Assembly (NCBI GenBank): GCA_011525445.1
Contig: WTGE01000128.1
Location: 1 to 35,723 of the forward strand
Reading direction: 5' to 3'
Length of the DNA stretch: 35,723 nucleotides
From: Synechococcus sp. CO36386bin_37
GTDB taxonomy: Bacteria > Cyanobacteriota > Cyanobacteriia > PCC-6307 > Cyanobiaceae
In this document: one piece after another, positions 7,575 through 14,971 of the stretch
How the letters are laid out: each line of letters begins with the position of its first letter
Numbering within the stretch: position 1 is the stretch's first letter
The notes under the pieces: model-generated
What the model saw: only the letters and a program-made list of their open reading frames with translations
Database searches by the model: none
Told to the model about the DNA's origin: nothing
Made by a program: the position numbers and the translations under genes

Positions 7575-9047
7575 ATGTTCAGTGAATACCAGCCGATGCA
7601 GGGGTATGACGAATACTTCTGCAAAGACCTTGCAGCCCCTCGAGCTGATCTAAAGCCTCTACTGACATCGCTCGGAGAGATGGGTTTACCCGAGTTGAAC
7701 CGCAGCCATGCCTCCGCCAGCAGATTGTTGCGACGTTTGGGAGCCACCTTCCGACTCAACAGCACAGAGCTCCATGGCGGGGAACGCATCCTCCCTTTCG
7801 ATCCCTTACCCCGACTCATCCAACGCAGCGAATGGGAACAATTGGAAAAGGGACTGCTCCAACGACTGGAAGCCATTGATCTGTTCTTAGCTGATATTTA
7901 TGGACCCCAAAGAATCCTCAGGGATGGATTGATTCAAAGGGAAGACGTCGAGAGTTCCCAGGGATGGCGTCCACAAATGCAGGGGATTGACTTGCCCTTG
8001 GGCCGCCGCTGTCACATTTCAGGCCTCGACTTGATTCGGGATGGGGAGGGACATTGGCGGGTCTTGGAGGACAATTTGCGGTGCCCCTCGGGCGTGGCCT
8101 ACTTCCTCGAAAATCGGCGTGTGATGAAACGCCTGTTCCCGAAGCTGTTTGAAGGTCGCTTCGTGCAACCGATCGACGATTATCCATCCCATCTATTAAG
8201 AACGCTGCAGGATCTGGCTCCCTGGAGTGATGCGCCGCGGGTGGCTCTGCTCACACCCGGGGTCTTCAACAGTGCCTATTTCGAACACAGTTACCTCGCC
8301 CAGCAAATGGGGATCGCTCTCGTCGAGGGGCGGGATCTAGTCTGCGAGGGCGGACGTGTGTGGATGCGCAGCACAGCTGGGCTTGAAGCTGTGGATGTGA
8401 TCTACAGGCGCATCGACGATGACTTCCTCGACCCAACCGTGTTCCGAACGGACTCCATGCTCGGCGTGCCGGGCCTGATTGAGGCGATGCAGCAAGGCAA
8501 CGTTGCCATCGCGAATGCACCTGGCACCGGCATTGCCGACGACAAGTTGATCTATGCCTACGTGCCCACCATGATTCGCTACTACTTGGGAGAGGAGCCC
8601 GCCATTGAGAATGTCCCGACCTATCTCTGCTCCAGACCCGATGATCTGAACTACGTCCTGGATCACCTCCACGCACTTGTGGTGAAATCGGTTGCTGAAG
8701 CGGGTGGCTACGGAATGTTGATCGGCCCCCATGCAACAAGCGGTGAAATTGAGACATTTGCAGCAAAGATCAAGGCCAATCCCCGCAATTTCATTGCCCA
8801 ACCCACTTTGCAGCTTTCAACCGTGCCGTCTCTGAGCGAAGGGGAGCTGTACCCATGTCATGTGGATCTGCGTCCCTATGTATTACGAGGAAAAAGCAGC
8901 TGGGTCAGCCCAGGCGGCCTCACGCGCGTCGCCCTCAAACGTGGCTCTCTCGTAGTGAATTCGTCGCAGGGAGGTGGCTGCAAAGACACCTGGGTGGTCA
9001 ATGACAACCCAAGTCTGAACAGCTTCAAGGAGACCGTGCCGTGTTGA
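7575..9047 (+). CDS. Circularly permuted ATP-grasp protein (DUF404/DUF407 type)
   Basis: A 490-aa protein of the circularly permuted ATP-grasp family, predicted to form amide or peptide bonds using ATP. The beginning MFSEYQPMQGYDEYF is the standard N-terminus of this family. WRVLEDNLRCPSGVAYFLENR and KSVAEAGGYGMLIGP carry the nucleotide and metal-binding parts. ATG at 7575 is preferred over a TTG nine codons earlier because it coincides with the family start. Its 3' end overlaps the alpha-E gene by 7 nt, and a transglutaminase-like gene follows. This trio is common in bacteria and was proposed in comparative genomics to make or modify peptides; no product has been settled, as far as I know. 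The family call is firm, the substrate unknown. Confidence 0.88.
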   Translation: MFSEYQPMQGYDEYFCKDLAAPRADLKPLLTSLGEMGLPELNRSHASASRLLRRLGATFRLNSTELHGGERILPFDPLPRLIQRSEWEQLEKGLLQRLEAIDLFLADIYGPQRILRDGLIQREDVESSQGWRPQMQGIDLPLGRRCHISGLDLIRDGEGHWRVLEDNLRCPSGVAYFLENRRVMKRLFPKLFEGRFVQPIDDYPSHLLRTLQDLAPWSDAPRVALLTPGVFNSAYFEHSYLAQQMGIALVEGRDLVCEGGRVWMRSTAGLEAVDVIYRRIDDDFLDPTVFRTDSMLGVPGLIEAMQQGNVAIANAPGTGIADDKLIYAYVPTMIRYYLGEEPAIENVPTYLCSRPDDLNYVLDHLHALVVKSVAEAGGYGMLIGPHATSGEIETFAAKIKANPRNFIAQPTLQLSTVPSLSEGELYPCHVDLRPYVLRGKSSWVSPGGLTRVALKRGSLVVNSSQGGGCKDTWVVNDNPSLNSFKETVPC

Positions 9048-10039
9048 GCAGAGTCGCCGACTCCTTGTATTGGATCAATCGCTATGTCGAACGGGCCGAG
9101 AACCTCTCCCGATTTCTAGAGGTCAGCGAAGCGATGGCCCTGGACTGCCCGCCAGGCAGCGCTGAACCTTGGCTACCACTGGTGGAAGCCACTGGCGATC
9201 GCCAGCGTTTTGATCAGGCCTATCCATTGGGAACGCCTCGGGATGTAGTGGGCTTTCTGCTCCTTGATCGCGAGAACCCAAACAGCATCGTGAACTGTAT
9301 TGCCAATGCACGTGAAAATGCCCGCCAGATTCGCGATGTGATCACCACTGAAATGTGGGAACAGATCAATGACCTCTACTGGAGTATCCAGGACGGGGAG
9401 GCCCTCTGGCAGGAGCCAGATCAGGAGCAGCTTCGCAGCATTCGCCGCGGCTGCCAGCTGTTCTATGGCATCACAGATGTGACACTCAGTCGTGATCAGG
9501 CATGGCTGTTCAGCCATCTGGGCCGACTGATCGAGAGAGCGGATAAGACGTCCCGCATCCTTGATGTGAAGTACTACCTGCTTTTACCGGCACCCAAAGA
9601 AGTGGGTGGCGTGCTCGACGAGCTGCAATGGATTGACCTGCTGCGCAGTGCTGGGGCTTATCAGATGTACCGGCAAAGCGTTCAACAAGCGATCACTCCA
9701 GCTTCCGTCGCTCGCTATTTGTTACTCGATCCGATTTTTCCCAGATCAGTACGATTCTGCCTGCAGCAAATCAACGCAACGCTGCAGCGCATTCAGCAGA
9801 GTCCCATTCCTGGACCGCCTGACGACCTCGAATGTCTGCGCGGTCAGCTTGTCGCCAAGTGGAGTTACGTCCGCATCGAATCTCTGATTGACCGTGGATT
9901 GCATGAAGCCATCGATCAACTGCAAAGCGATTTGAATCAGCTTCATGGACTCATTCAAACGTGCTATTTCATCAGAACTGACCTCAAAACCAAGTCCAAC
10001 TCAACTCTGCCAACCGATCCCTCATGCTCGCTGAGCTGA
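9041..10039 (+). CDS. Alpha-E domain protein (DUF403)
   Basis: A 332-aa all-helical alpha-E domain protein. MLSRVADSLYWINRYVERAENLSRFLEV is split here into its two telling parts, RVADSLYWINRYVERAEN and the downstream LSHLGRLIERADKTSRILDV-type repeat, both family signatures rich in Glu/Arg. The start is GTG at 9041, overlapping the end of the ATP-grasp gene. The family always travels with circularly permuted ATP-grasp and transglutaminase-like partners and is thought to act with them, possibly as a scaffold or a second catalytic unit. The function is unknown. The C-terminal 40 residues are less conserved-looking, and its last 16 bases overlap the next gene, so the three are translated from one message. 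Confidence 0.88.
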   Translation: MLSRVADSLYWINRYVERAENLSRFLEVSEAMALDCPPGSAEPWLPLVEATGDRQRFDQAYPLGTPRDVVGFLLLDRENPNSIVNCIANARENARQIRDVITTEMWEQINDLYWSIQDGEALWQEPDQEQLRSIRRGCQLFYGITDVTLSRDQAWLFSHLGRLIERADKTSRILDVKYYLLLPAPKEVGGVLDELQWIDLLRSAGAYQMYRQSVQQAITPASVARYLLLDPIFPRSVRFCLQQINATLQRIQQSPIPGPPDDLECLRGQLVAKWSYVRIESLIDRGLHEAIDQLQSDLNQLHGLIQTCYFIRTDLKTKSNSTLPTDPSCSLS

Positions 10040-10923
10040 CCCACACACTCACCTATGAGTACGGCGCACCCGTCAGCCTGGGCGATCACCGTTTATGCCT
10101 CAAGCCAAGAGGACATGGTCATCAGCGTCTGCTTGAGCATCAACTAATCGTGTCTCCAGACCCGGTTCATCATCACACCCTTGTCTCAGCCAGCGGTGAT
10201 GAGATTCATCGAATCCGCTTTCAAGGCACAACGAACTCCCTCTGTATCGAGGCTCGAAGCAAGGTCGCAACGCAAGCTGCAGCACCTCTCGAAGACTGTT
10301 TCAACAACCAGCCGCCGACCCTGCCTTACCCACGTGGCCGTCTTAATCGGGATCTTCATGGTGCTCTGGAAGGTTGGTTGCCCAACGGTCAACACGACCC
10401 TGCCGCCATTGCGCTCACACAAGATGCACTCACAGAAGCAAACCAAGAAGCTGTACCGTTCCTGCTGCAATTGATGGCGACCATTCGGGATCGAGTGAAG
10501 TACACAGAGCGCCACATAGGACCAGCCTGGCCAGCCAGTCGAACGTTGAGAGAACGCGTGGGTTCATGCCGCGACCTCACGATGCTGATGGTGGAGTGTT
10601 GTCGATGCGTGGGGCTTCCATCGCGCTTCACGAGTGGATATCAACTCGACACTCCACCCCCTGACAACTATGACCTGCATGCCTGGGCAGAGATTTATCT
10701 TCCAGGAGCCGGCTGGAGAGGATTTGATCCAAGCGCAGGCAAAGAAATCAATGATCGTTACGTCGTTCTGGCCAGCTCATCGATGCCAGCGCTTACTGCA
10801 GCGGTTTCAGGCCACTTCAATGGTCTACCAAACACCAGCAACACGCTGAACTGGTCCATTCAAGCGAAAGTCAGCGATTCAGCAACTCAAAGCACAGGTG
10901 ATCCAGCCGTTTACGCAGCCTGA
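10024..10923 (+). CDS. Transglutaminase-like cysteine protease family protein
   Basis: A 299-aa protein with the bacterial transglutaminase N-terminal beta domain (about residues 1-85) followed by a papain-like transglutaminase core. The catalytic triad is visible: Cys182 in VGSCRDLTM, His219 in DLHAWAEIYLP and Asp235 in GFDPSAGK. Bacterial members act more often as peptidases or amidases than as cross-linkers. It completes the ATP-grasp / alpha-E / transglutaminase trio, where it may cleave or transfer the peptide made by the ATP-grasp partner. There is no signal peptide, so it is probably cytoplasmic. The 3' end converges on and overlaps the cupin-like gene by 13 bp. Confidence 0.88.
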   Translation: MLAELTHTLTYEYGAPVSLGDHRLCLKPRGHGHQRLLEHQLIVSPDPVHHHTLVSASGDEIHRIRFQGTTNSLCIEARSKVATQAAAPLEDCFNNQPPTLPYPRGRLNRDLHGALEGWLPNGQHDPAAIALTQDALTEANQEAVPFLLQLMATIRDRVKYTERHIGPAWPASRTLRERVGSCRDLTMLMVECCRCVGLPSRFTSGYQLDTPPPDNYDLHAWAEIYLPGAGWRGFDPSAGKEINDRYVVLASSSMPALTAAVSGHFNGLPNTSNTLNWSIQAKVSDSATQSTGDPAVYAA

Positions 10924-11426
10924 AGCACTGGTTCCAAACCATGCAGGCGTGGAGGAGGCGCTGATTGTGATGTGACTTGATACAGCTTTGGAATCTTCAA
11001 ACTGTTGTAGACACGAAATTCCCTTTCAACGCAAGCACCTGGGTTACGTTTAGCTTGATTCAAGACGACAGAACCCTGAGGATCAGACAAGGAACGATGA
11101 AAAGTTCCTCTTGGAATATTGAGAATATCTCCACCATGATCTAACCGGACGATATGGAACGGCTGATCCCAAGAAAAGTTCACTAAATAAAAAGTTCTTC
11201 CACCACTGGATGCCAGCAAATTATCATCCTGGTGAGGATGTAAATAAAATTGCCAAGCACCACTATCTGCATCATTAGGTGGACTCACCGCCGGTCCGCT
11301 ATGAACAACGAGATCACGTGCATTTGAATCTGAAATCGTGACGTCGTAAAATCGGACTGATGGAGTATCACGAAAACGAGGATAAGAAATAAAGTTGAAC
11401 ATTTTTACTAAGGCAAAGTCGAACAT
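10911..11426 (-). CDS. Cupin-fold protein of unknown function
   Basis: A 171-aa protein that I do not recognise as a named family but that carries both cupin motifs. Motif 1 is LHPHQDDNLLASSG (HxH with Asn in place of the usual Glu). Motif 2 is GDILNIPRGTFHRSLS, matching G-x5-P-x-G-x2-H-x3. A single metal-binding cupin barrel is likely. Two ATGs, at 11426 and 11402, are possible starts; neither has a good ribosome site. The gene lies 45 nt behind moaA on the same strand, so it may be on the mobA-moaA transcript. It looks AT-richer than its neighbours. Whether it has a role in molybdenum metabolism is open. Confidence 0.65.
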   Translation of the reverse strand: MFDFALVKMFNFISYPRFRDTPSVRFYDVTISDSNARDLVVHSGPAVSPPNDADSGAWQFYLHPHQDDNLLASSGGRTFYLVNFSWDQPFHIVRLDHGGDILNIPRGTFHRSLSDPQGSVVLNQAKRNPGACVEREFRVYNSLKIPKLYQVTSQSAPPPRLHGLEPVLQAA

Positions 11427-11471
11427 TAACTTTTAACACTCGAACCGAGTTAAATCCGTAGCAAAAGCAAC

Positions 11472-12524
11472 CTATCCTCCGAGAAAGGCCATCTCGGCAT
11501 GAGGCTTGGCTTCCTGACTGCTTTCGCGTTCCTCACTAAATCGATCAGCGCGACCATTCCACAACTGAGCAATACCTTGCTTTAAGACCAAATCAGATCC
11601 ATTCCGATGCAGCCAACCTCTTAAATCGGTCCCAGTGCTTGCAAACAGACAGGTGAATGCCTGTCCATCAGCAGTCACACGCAATCGATTGCAATCTGAA
11701 CAGAAGGGTTCCGAAATCGAAGCAATGGTTCCTATCACTCCTCCACCATCCGTGTACGACCATTGCCGACTAGTTCCATTCACTCTTCTGCCGATTGGCT
11801 TCAGTGGCCAATACTGATGAAGAGATTCGACCATCTCATTCGCTGAGATCACCTCACTAGGGCACCATCCATTGCGATTACCAACGTCCATGTATTCAAT
11901 TAAGCGCAATTCCAAACCCTGCTGACGAGCAAAACGAGCCAATGGAATTAGTTGGTCATCATTACGACCACGCTGAATCACGGCGTTAAGTTTGAGCTCA
12001 CTTTTTTTGGAGTCAAATCCAGCAGAGCGAGCAGCATCAAGCCCAGCCAACACGCGCCTGAATAAATCAGTACCAGCAGCATCACCTTGGCGGAGTCCAG
12101 CCATTTTAGCGACACTGGCGCCGTCGACCGCATCCATACTGATGGTGATGCGATCGACACCTAACGCACGCATTCGCTGTGCTTTCACTTCATCCAATAA
12201 GGAGCCATTTGTGGTAATAGCAATATCTTTTAAACCAGAGAAAGGATGCGAGGGATCCCTTCGTAAAACAGAAATTTCTTCTAAAAGGGGCCATATTCTA
12301 TTTGTCAGCAGCGGTTCGCCACCTGTCAGGCGCAATGTATGCACTCCCAGCTCGCAAACAGCGCGAATCACTCTCAACTGCTCTGACGTCGACAACAGTC
12401 CAGGCGGCTCAACACTTTCCGGGCAGCAATAGGGGCATGCCAAATTGCAGCGCGCAGTCAGAGAAAGTCTCAACAAACCAAGAGGTCTATTGAGAGCATC
12501 CATCACAGGTGATGGTTGCGTCAT
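11472..12524 (-). CDS. moaA: GTP 3',8-cyclase (molybdenum cofactor biosynthesis protein A)
   Basis: A 350-aa radical SAM enzyme that, with MoaC, converts GTP to cyclic pyranopterin monophosphate, the first step in molybdopterin synthesis. The N-terminal 4Fe-4S cluster motif is CNLACPYC (Cys26, Cys30, Cys33), and the SAM-binding LTGGEPLL follows. The C-terminal cluster motif is FCSDCNRLR with a third Cys in FTCLF. The protein ends in Gly-Gly, as is typical for MoaA. ATG at 12524 overlaps the mobA TGA (ATGA), so the two are coupled. It supplies cofactor to NarB. The pair sits divergent to the nitrate permease, so it may be nitrogen regulated. Confidence 0.95.
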   Translation of the reverse strand: MTQPSPVMDALNRPLGLLRLSLTARCNLACPYCCPESVEPPGLLSTSEQLRVIRAVCELGVHTLRLTGGEPLLTNRIWPLLEEISVLRRDPSHPFSGLKDIAITTNGSLLDEVKAQRMRALGVDRITISMDAVDGASVAKMAGLRQGDAAGTDLFRRVLAGLDAARSAGFDSKKSELKLNAVIQRGRNDDQLIPLARFARQQGLELRLIEYMDVGNRNGWCPSEVISANEMVESLHQYWPLKPIGRRVNGTSRQWSYTDGGGVIGTIASISEPFCSDCNRLRVTADGQAFTCLFASTGTDLRGWLHRNGSDLVLKQGIAQLWNGRADRFSEERESSQEAKPHAEMAFLGG

Positions 12525-13102
12525 TCTTCAAGCTGTTCCCAATCTTCAGGGTAATTGACATTGCGTAATCGCGCTTCAGGAAAAACAAGTGTTTGATAAG
12601 GAACCTTGCATAACCAAGAGAACATGCTCAATTCGTTCGAAATCAGTTGTGACGACATTGTGGCTCGATACACACTCTCGTTGGGATAAACAGCAAACAA
12701 TGGCTGATGTCGAGAGCCATCATGTGAAACAAGTGCCATTGAGGGGTGCTCGCTCCACATTTGAATCAACTGAACAAGCGTTTCAGACTCCAACCAGGGC
12801 ATATCAACAGGCATCACTAACAAAGCCTTGGCATTTGACACGCCGAAAACAGATGCGAGTGCAGCCAAGGGCCCACGTCCCCGTAACGGTTCTGAGCAGG
12901 CAATCACGCCTTCAATCGTGGAAACCAACTTGTGATGGCTGAGGTGCGGGCTCACAACGTGAACGCTGAGACCCTGCTGCTGGCAGAGATCGACACTGCG
13001 CGTCAACCAACATCCACCGCGAGGGTGAGCAATCAATGCCTTGTCACGGCCCATGCGTCGACTGGAACCTCCACAAAGCACACAAGCCTGAAGATCAACC
13101 AT
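12521..13102 (-). CDS. mobA: Molybdenum cofactor guanylyltransferase
   Basis: A 193-aa nucleotidyltransferase that joins GMP to Mo-molybdopterin to make Mo-MGD, which NarB uses in its bis form. The nucleotide motif LCGGSSRRMGRDKAL is at the N-terminus, followed by VMPVDMPWL, the acidic metal site typical of MobA. I chose ATG at 13102-13100, which has a GGAG ribosome site 8 nt upstream, over two in-frame TTG codons just before it. The gene overlaps moaA by 4 nt and is divergent from nrtP across 229 nt that contain two NtcA-like boxes. Confidence 0.92.
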   Translation of the reverse strand: MVDLQACVLCGGSSRRMGRDKALIAHPRGGCWLTRSVDLCQQQGLSVHVVSPHLSHHKLVSTIEGVIACSEPLRGRGPLAALASVFGVSNAKALLVMPVDMPWLESETLVQLIQMWSEHPSMALVSHDGSRHQPLFAVYPNESVYRATMSSQLISNELSMFSWLCKVPYQTLVFPEARLRNVNYPEDWEQLEE

Positions 13103-13139
13103 CAACAAACTCCATGAGCACAGAAGAACTGATTATGTT

Positions 13140-13153
13140 GTAACGAATCAAAC
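13140..13153 (-). promoter_or_regulatory. NtcA-like box near mobA (one mismatch)
   Basis: On the minus strand this reads GTTTGATTCGTTAC, a GTT-N8-TAC match to the NtcA consensus GTA-N8-TAC with one mismatch. It is identical at 12 of 14 positions to the nirA box at 23148. Its distance to the mobA ATG is short, with a class II transcription start expected about 3 nt before the ATG, so activation of mobA from here would give almost no leader. It could also serve nrtP as a distal site. The pattern is seen; NtcA binding is inferred. Confidence 0.45.
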
Positions 13154-13203
13154 AATTCATACATGACGACGCGCGTTTGAAATCAAGCTAATGCGGCAAT
13201 TTT

Positions 13204-13247
13204 GTATCAATAGCAACCAGAAGAAGCATCGCCAAATGATGTAATTA
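13204..13247 (+). promoter_or_regulatory. NtcA-type promoter of nrtP
   Basis: GTATCAATAGCAAC at 13204-13217 matches GTA-N8-TAC with one mismatch. A TAATTA -10-like element starts at 13242, 24 nt downstream. This is close to the class II NtcA layout (about 22 nt between box and -10). The transcript would start near 13253, leaving a leader of about 80 nt before nrtP. Nitrogen-responsive activation by NtcA with 2-oxoglutarate is established for cyanobacterial nitrate permease genes. Confidence 0.55.
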
Positions 13248-13331
13248 TTAAACGGTCTGCATTTGCGCCGTGTATTGATACCTCTGCGCATTTTTTTAGA
13301 AGCTGGGGTTTAACTAAAAACATTCCGCCCC

Positions 13332-14894
13332 ATGCTTGGAGAACTTTGGTCGTTCCAAGGGAGATACCGGACTTTACATCTCACCTGGTTCGCATTTTTT
13401 CTGACCTTCGTGGTCTGGTTCAATCTGGCTCCACTTGCCACAACAGTGAAAGCTGATTTGGGCCTATCCGTGGGACAAATTCGCACAGTAGCCATTTGCA
13501 ACGTGGCTCTCACCATCCCCGCACGCGTTCTAATTGGAATGCTGCTTGACAAATACGGGCCTCGTCTGACCTACTCCACTCTTTTGGTTTTTTCGGTCAT
13601 TCCATGTCTCCTGTTTGCATCAGCTCAAGACTTCAACCAACTGGTAGTCGCCCGTTTGCTGCTCTCCATCGTTGGTGCCGGATTCGTCATCGGGATCAGG
13701 ATGGTTGCAGAGTGGTTCCCACCTAAAGAAATTGGTATTGCTGAAGGAATTTATGGTGGTTGGGGTAATTTTGGCTCAGCATTTTCTGCCCTAACTCTTG
13801 TTGGATTGGCAGGTTGGCTTTCCTTTTCAGGTGGCTTCGAATTGCCAACTGGCGCAGTAATTAATTGGCGTGGAGCAATTGCATTAACAGGAATCATCTC
13901 CGCAATCTATGGCTTTATTTATTACTTCAATGTGTCAGATACCCCTCCAGGAAAAGTTTACCAAAGACCTGAACGCACAGCAGGACTCGAGGTGACATCC
14001 ATGCGTGATTTCTGGGGTTTGCTTGGCATGAATGTGCCTTTTGCAGCCATTCTTTGTGTTCTCTGCTGGCGTCTACAAAAGGTTGGCTTCCTCAATGCTG
14101 GTACTTATCCAATTGCCCTTGGCGCAGTCTTGATTTGGTTCATTTTCCAAACGTGGGGAATTATTCGAACCAACAGAGATCTTATTATGGGCAAAAAAGT
14201 CTATCCTAAAAATGACAGATATGAGTTCAAACAAGTTGCGATCCTGGAACTTACGTATATTGTTAATTTCGGATCTGAATTAGCTGTTGTTTCAATGTTA
14301 CCTACGTTCTTCGAAACAACATTTGATCTCCCCAAGGCAACAGCTGGAATTCTTGCATCATGCTTCGCGTTCGTGAACTTGGTGGCGCGTCCTGCTGGTG
14401 GACTGATTTCCGACAAACTTGGTAGTCGGAAAAATACCATGGGATTCCTAACTGCCGGGCTTGGTATTGGTTATCTCATTATGAGCATGATCAAACCCGG
14501 CACATTCAGTGGTGCAACAGGAATTTTCATCGCTGTTCTCATTACGATGCTTGCCTCATTCTTCGTTCAATCTGGAGAGGGGGCAACATTTGCTCTCGTT
14601 CCTTTGGTGAAGCGACGCGTCACTGGTCAAGTGGCTGGATTGGTTGGAGCCTATGGGAATGTAGGTGCTGTGACTTACCTGACAATATTTAGTTTATTGC
14701 CGATGTGGATGGGAGGAGGTAAGGAGCCTTCGCCTGAAATTATTGCTGCATCTAACAGTGCCTTTTTCCAAATCCTTGGAATTGCTGGATTAATCGTTGC
14801 GTTCTTATGTTTCTTCTTCCTCAAAGAACCCAAAGGATCTTTTGACGAACTCCACGAAGGTGAATCCAATCAGCCTGCTCTAGTCAACTCTTAA
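13332..14894 (+). CDS. nrtP: NrtP-type nitrate/nitrite permease (MFS)
   Basis: A 520-aa major facilitator superfamily permease of the nitrate/nitrite porter family, the single-component alternative to the NrtABCD ABC transporter and typical of marine cyanobacteria. It has about 12 hydrophobic helices. FFLTFVVWFNLAPLATTV and RVLIGMLLDKYGPRLTYS are at the N-terminal half, and the second-half signature ARPAGGLISDKLGSRKNTMG contains the family basic/glycine motif. A long cytoplasmic or loop segment lies near residues 200-300. The ATG at 13332 follows the putative NtcA promoter. narB comes next on the same strand, separated by a 77-nt spacer with a terminator. The gene is visibly more AT-rich than narB. 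Confidence 0.95.
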   Translation: MLGELWSFQGRYRTLHLTWFAFFLTFVVWFNLAPLATTVKADLGLSVGQIRTVAICNVALTIPARVLIGMLLDKYGPRLTYSTLLVFSVIPCLLFASAQDFNQLVVARLLLSIVGAGFVIGIRMVAEWFPPKEIGIAEGIYGGWGNFGSAFSALTLVGLAGWLSFSGGFELPTGAVINWRGAIALTGIISAIYGFIYYFNVSDTPPGKVYQRPERTAGLEVTSMRDFWGLLGMNVPFAAILCVLCWRLQKVGFLNAGTYPIALGAVLIWFIFQTWGIIRTNRDLIMGKKVYPKNDRYEFKQVAILELTYIVNFGSELAVVSMLPTFFETTFDLPKATAGILASCFAFVNLVARPAGGLISDKLGSRKNTMGFLTAGLGIGYLIMSMIKPGTFSGATGIFIAVLITMLASFFVQSGEGATFALVPLVKRRVTGQVAGLVGAYGNVGAVTYLTIFSLLPMWMGGGKEPSPEIIAASNSAFFQILGIAGLIVAFLCFFFLKEPKGSFDELHEGESNQPALVNS

Positions 14895-14922
14895 TTCCTG
14901 TCTCCGTCTTTTGCAGACATCG

Positions 14923-14954
14923 AACCCGGAGCCTTGGCTTCGGGTTTTTCTTTT
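14923..14954 (+). terminator. Intrinsic terminator between nrtP and narB
   Basis: Bases 14923-14932 pair with 14937-14946 (AACCCGGAGC with GCTTCGGGTT, one G-T wobble), with a 4-nt loop, followed by a T-rich run TTTTTCTTTT. This is a textbook intrinsic terminator, ending about 18 nt before the narB ATG. It should reduce or condition read-through from nrtP into narB. Confidence 0.85.
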
Positions 14955-14971
14955 ACGAGAACAAGTCAGCC

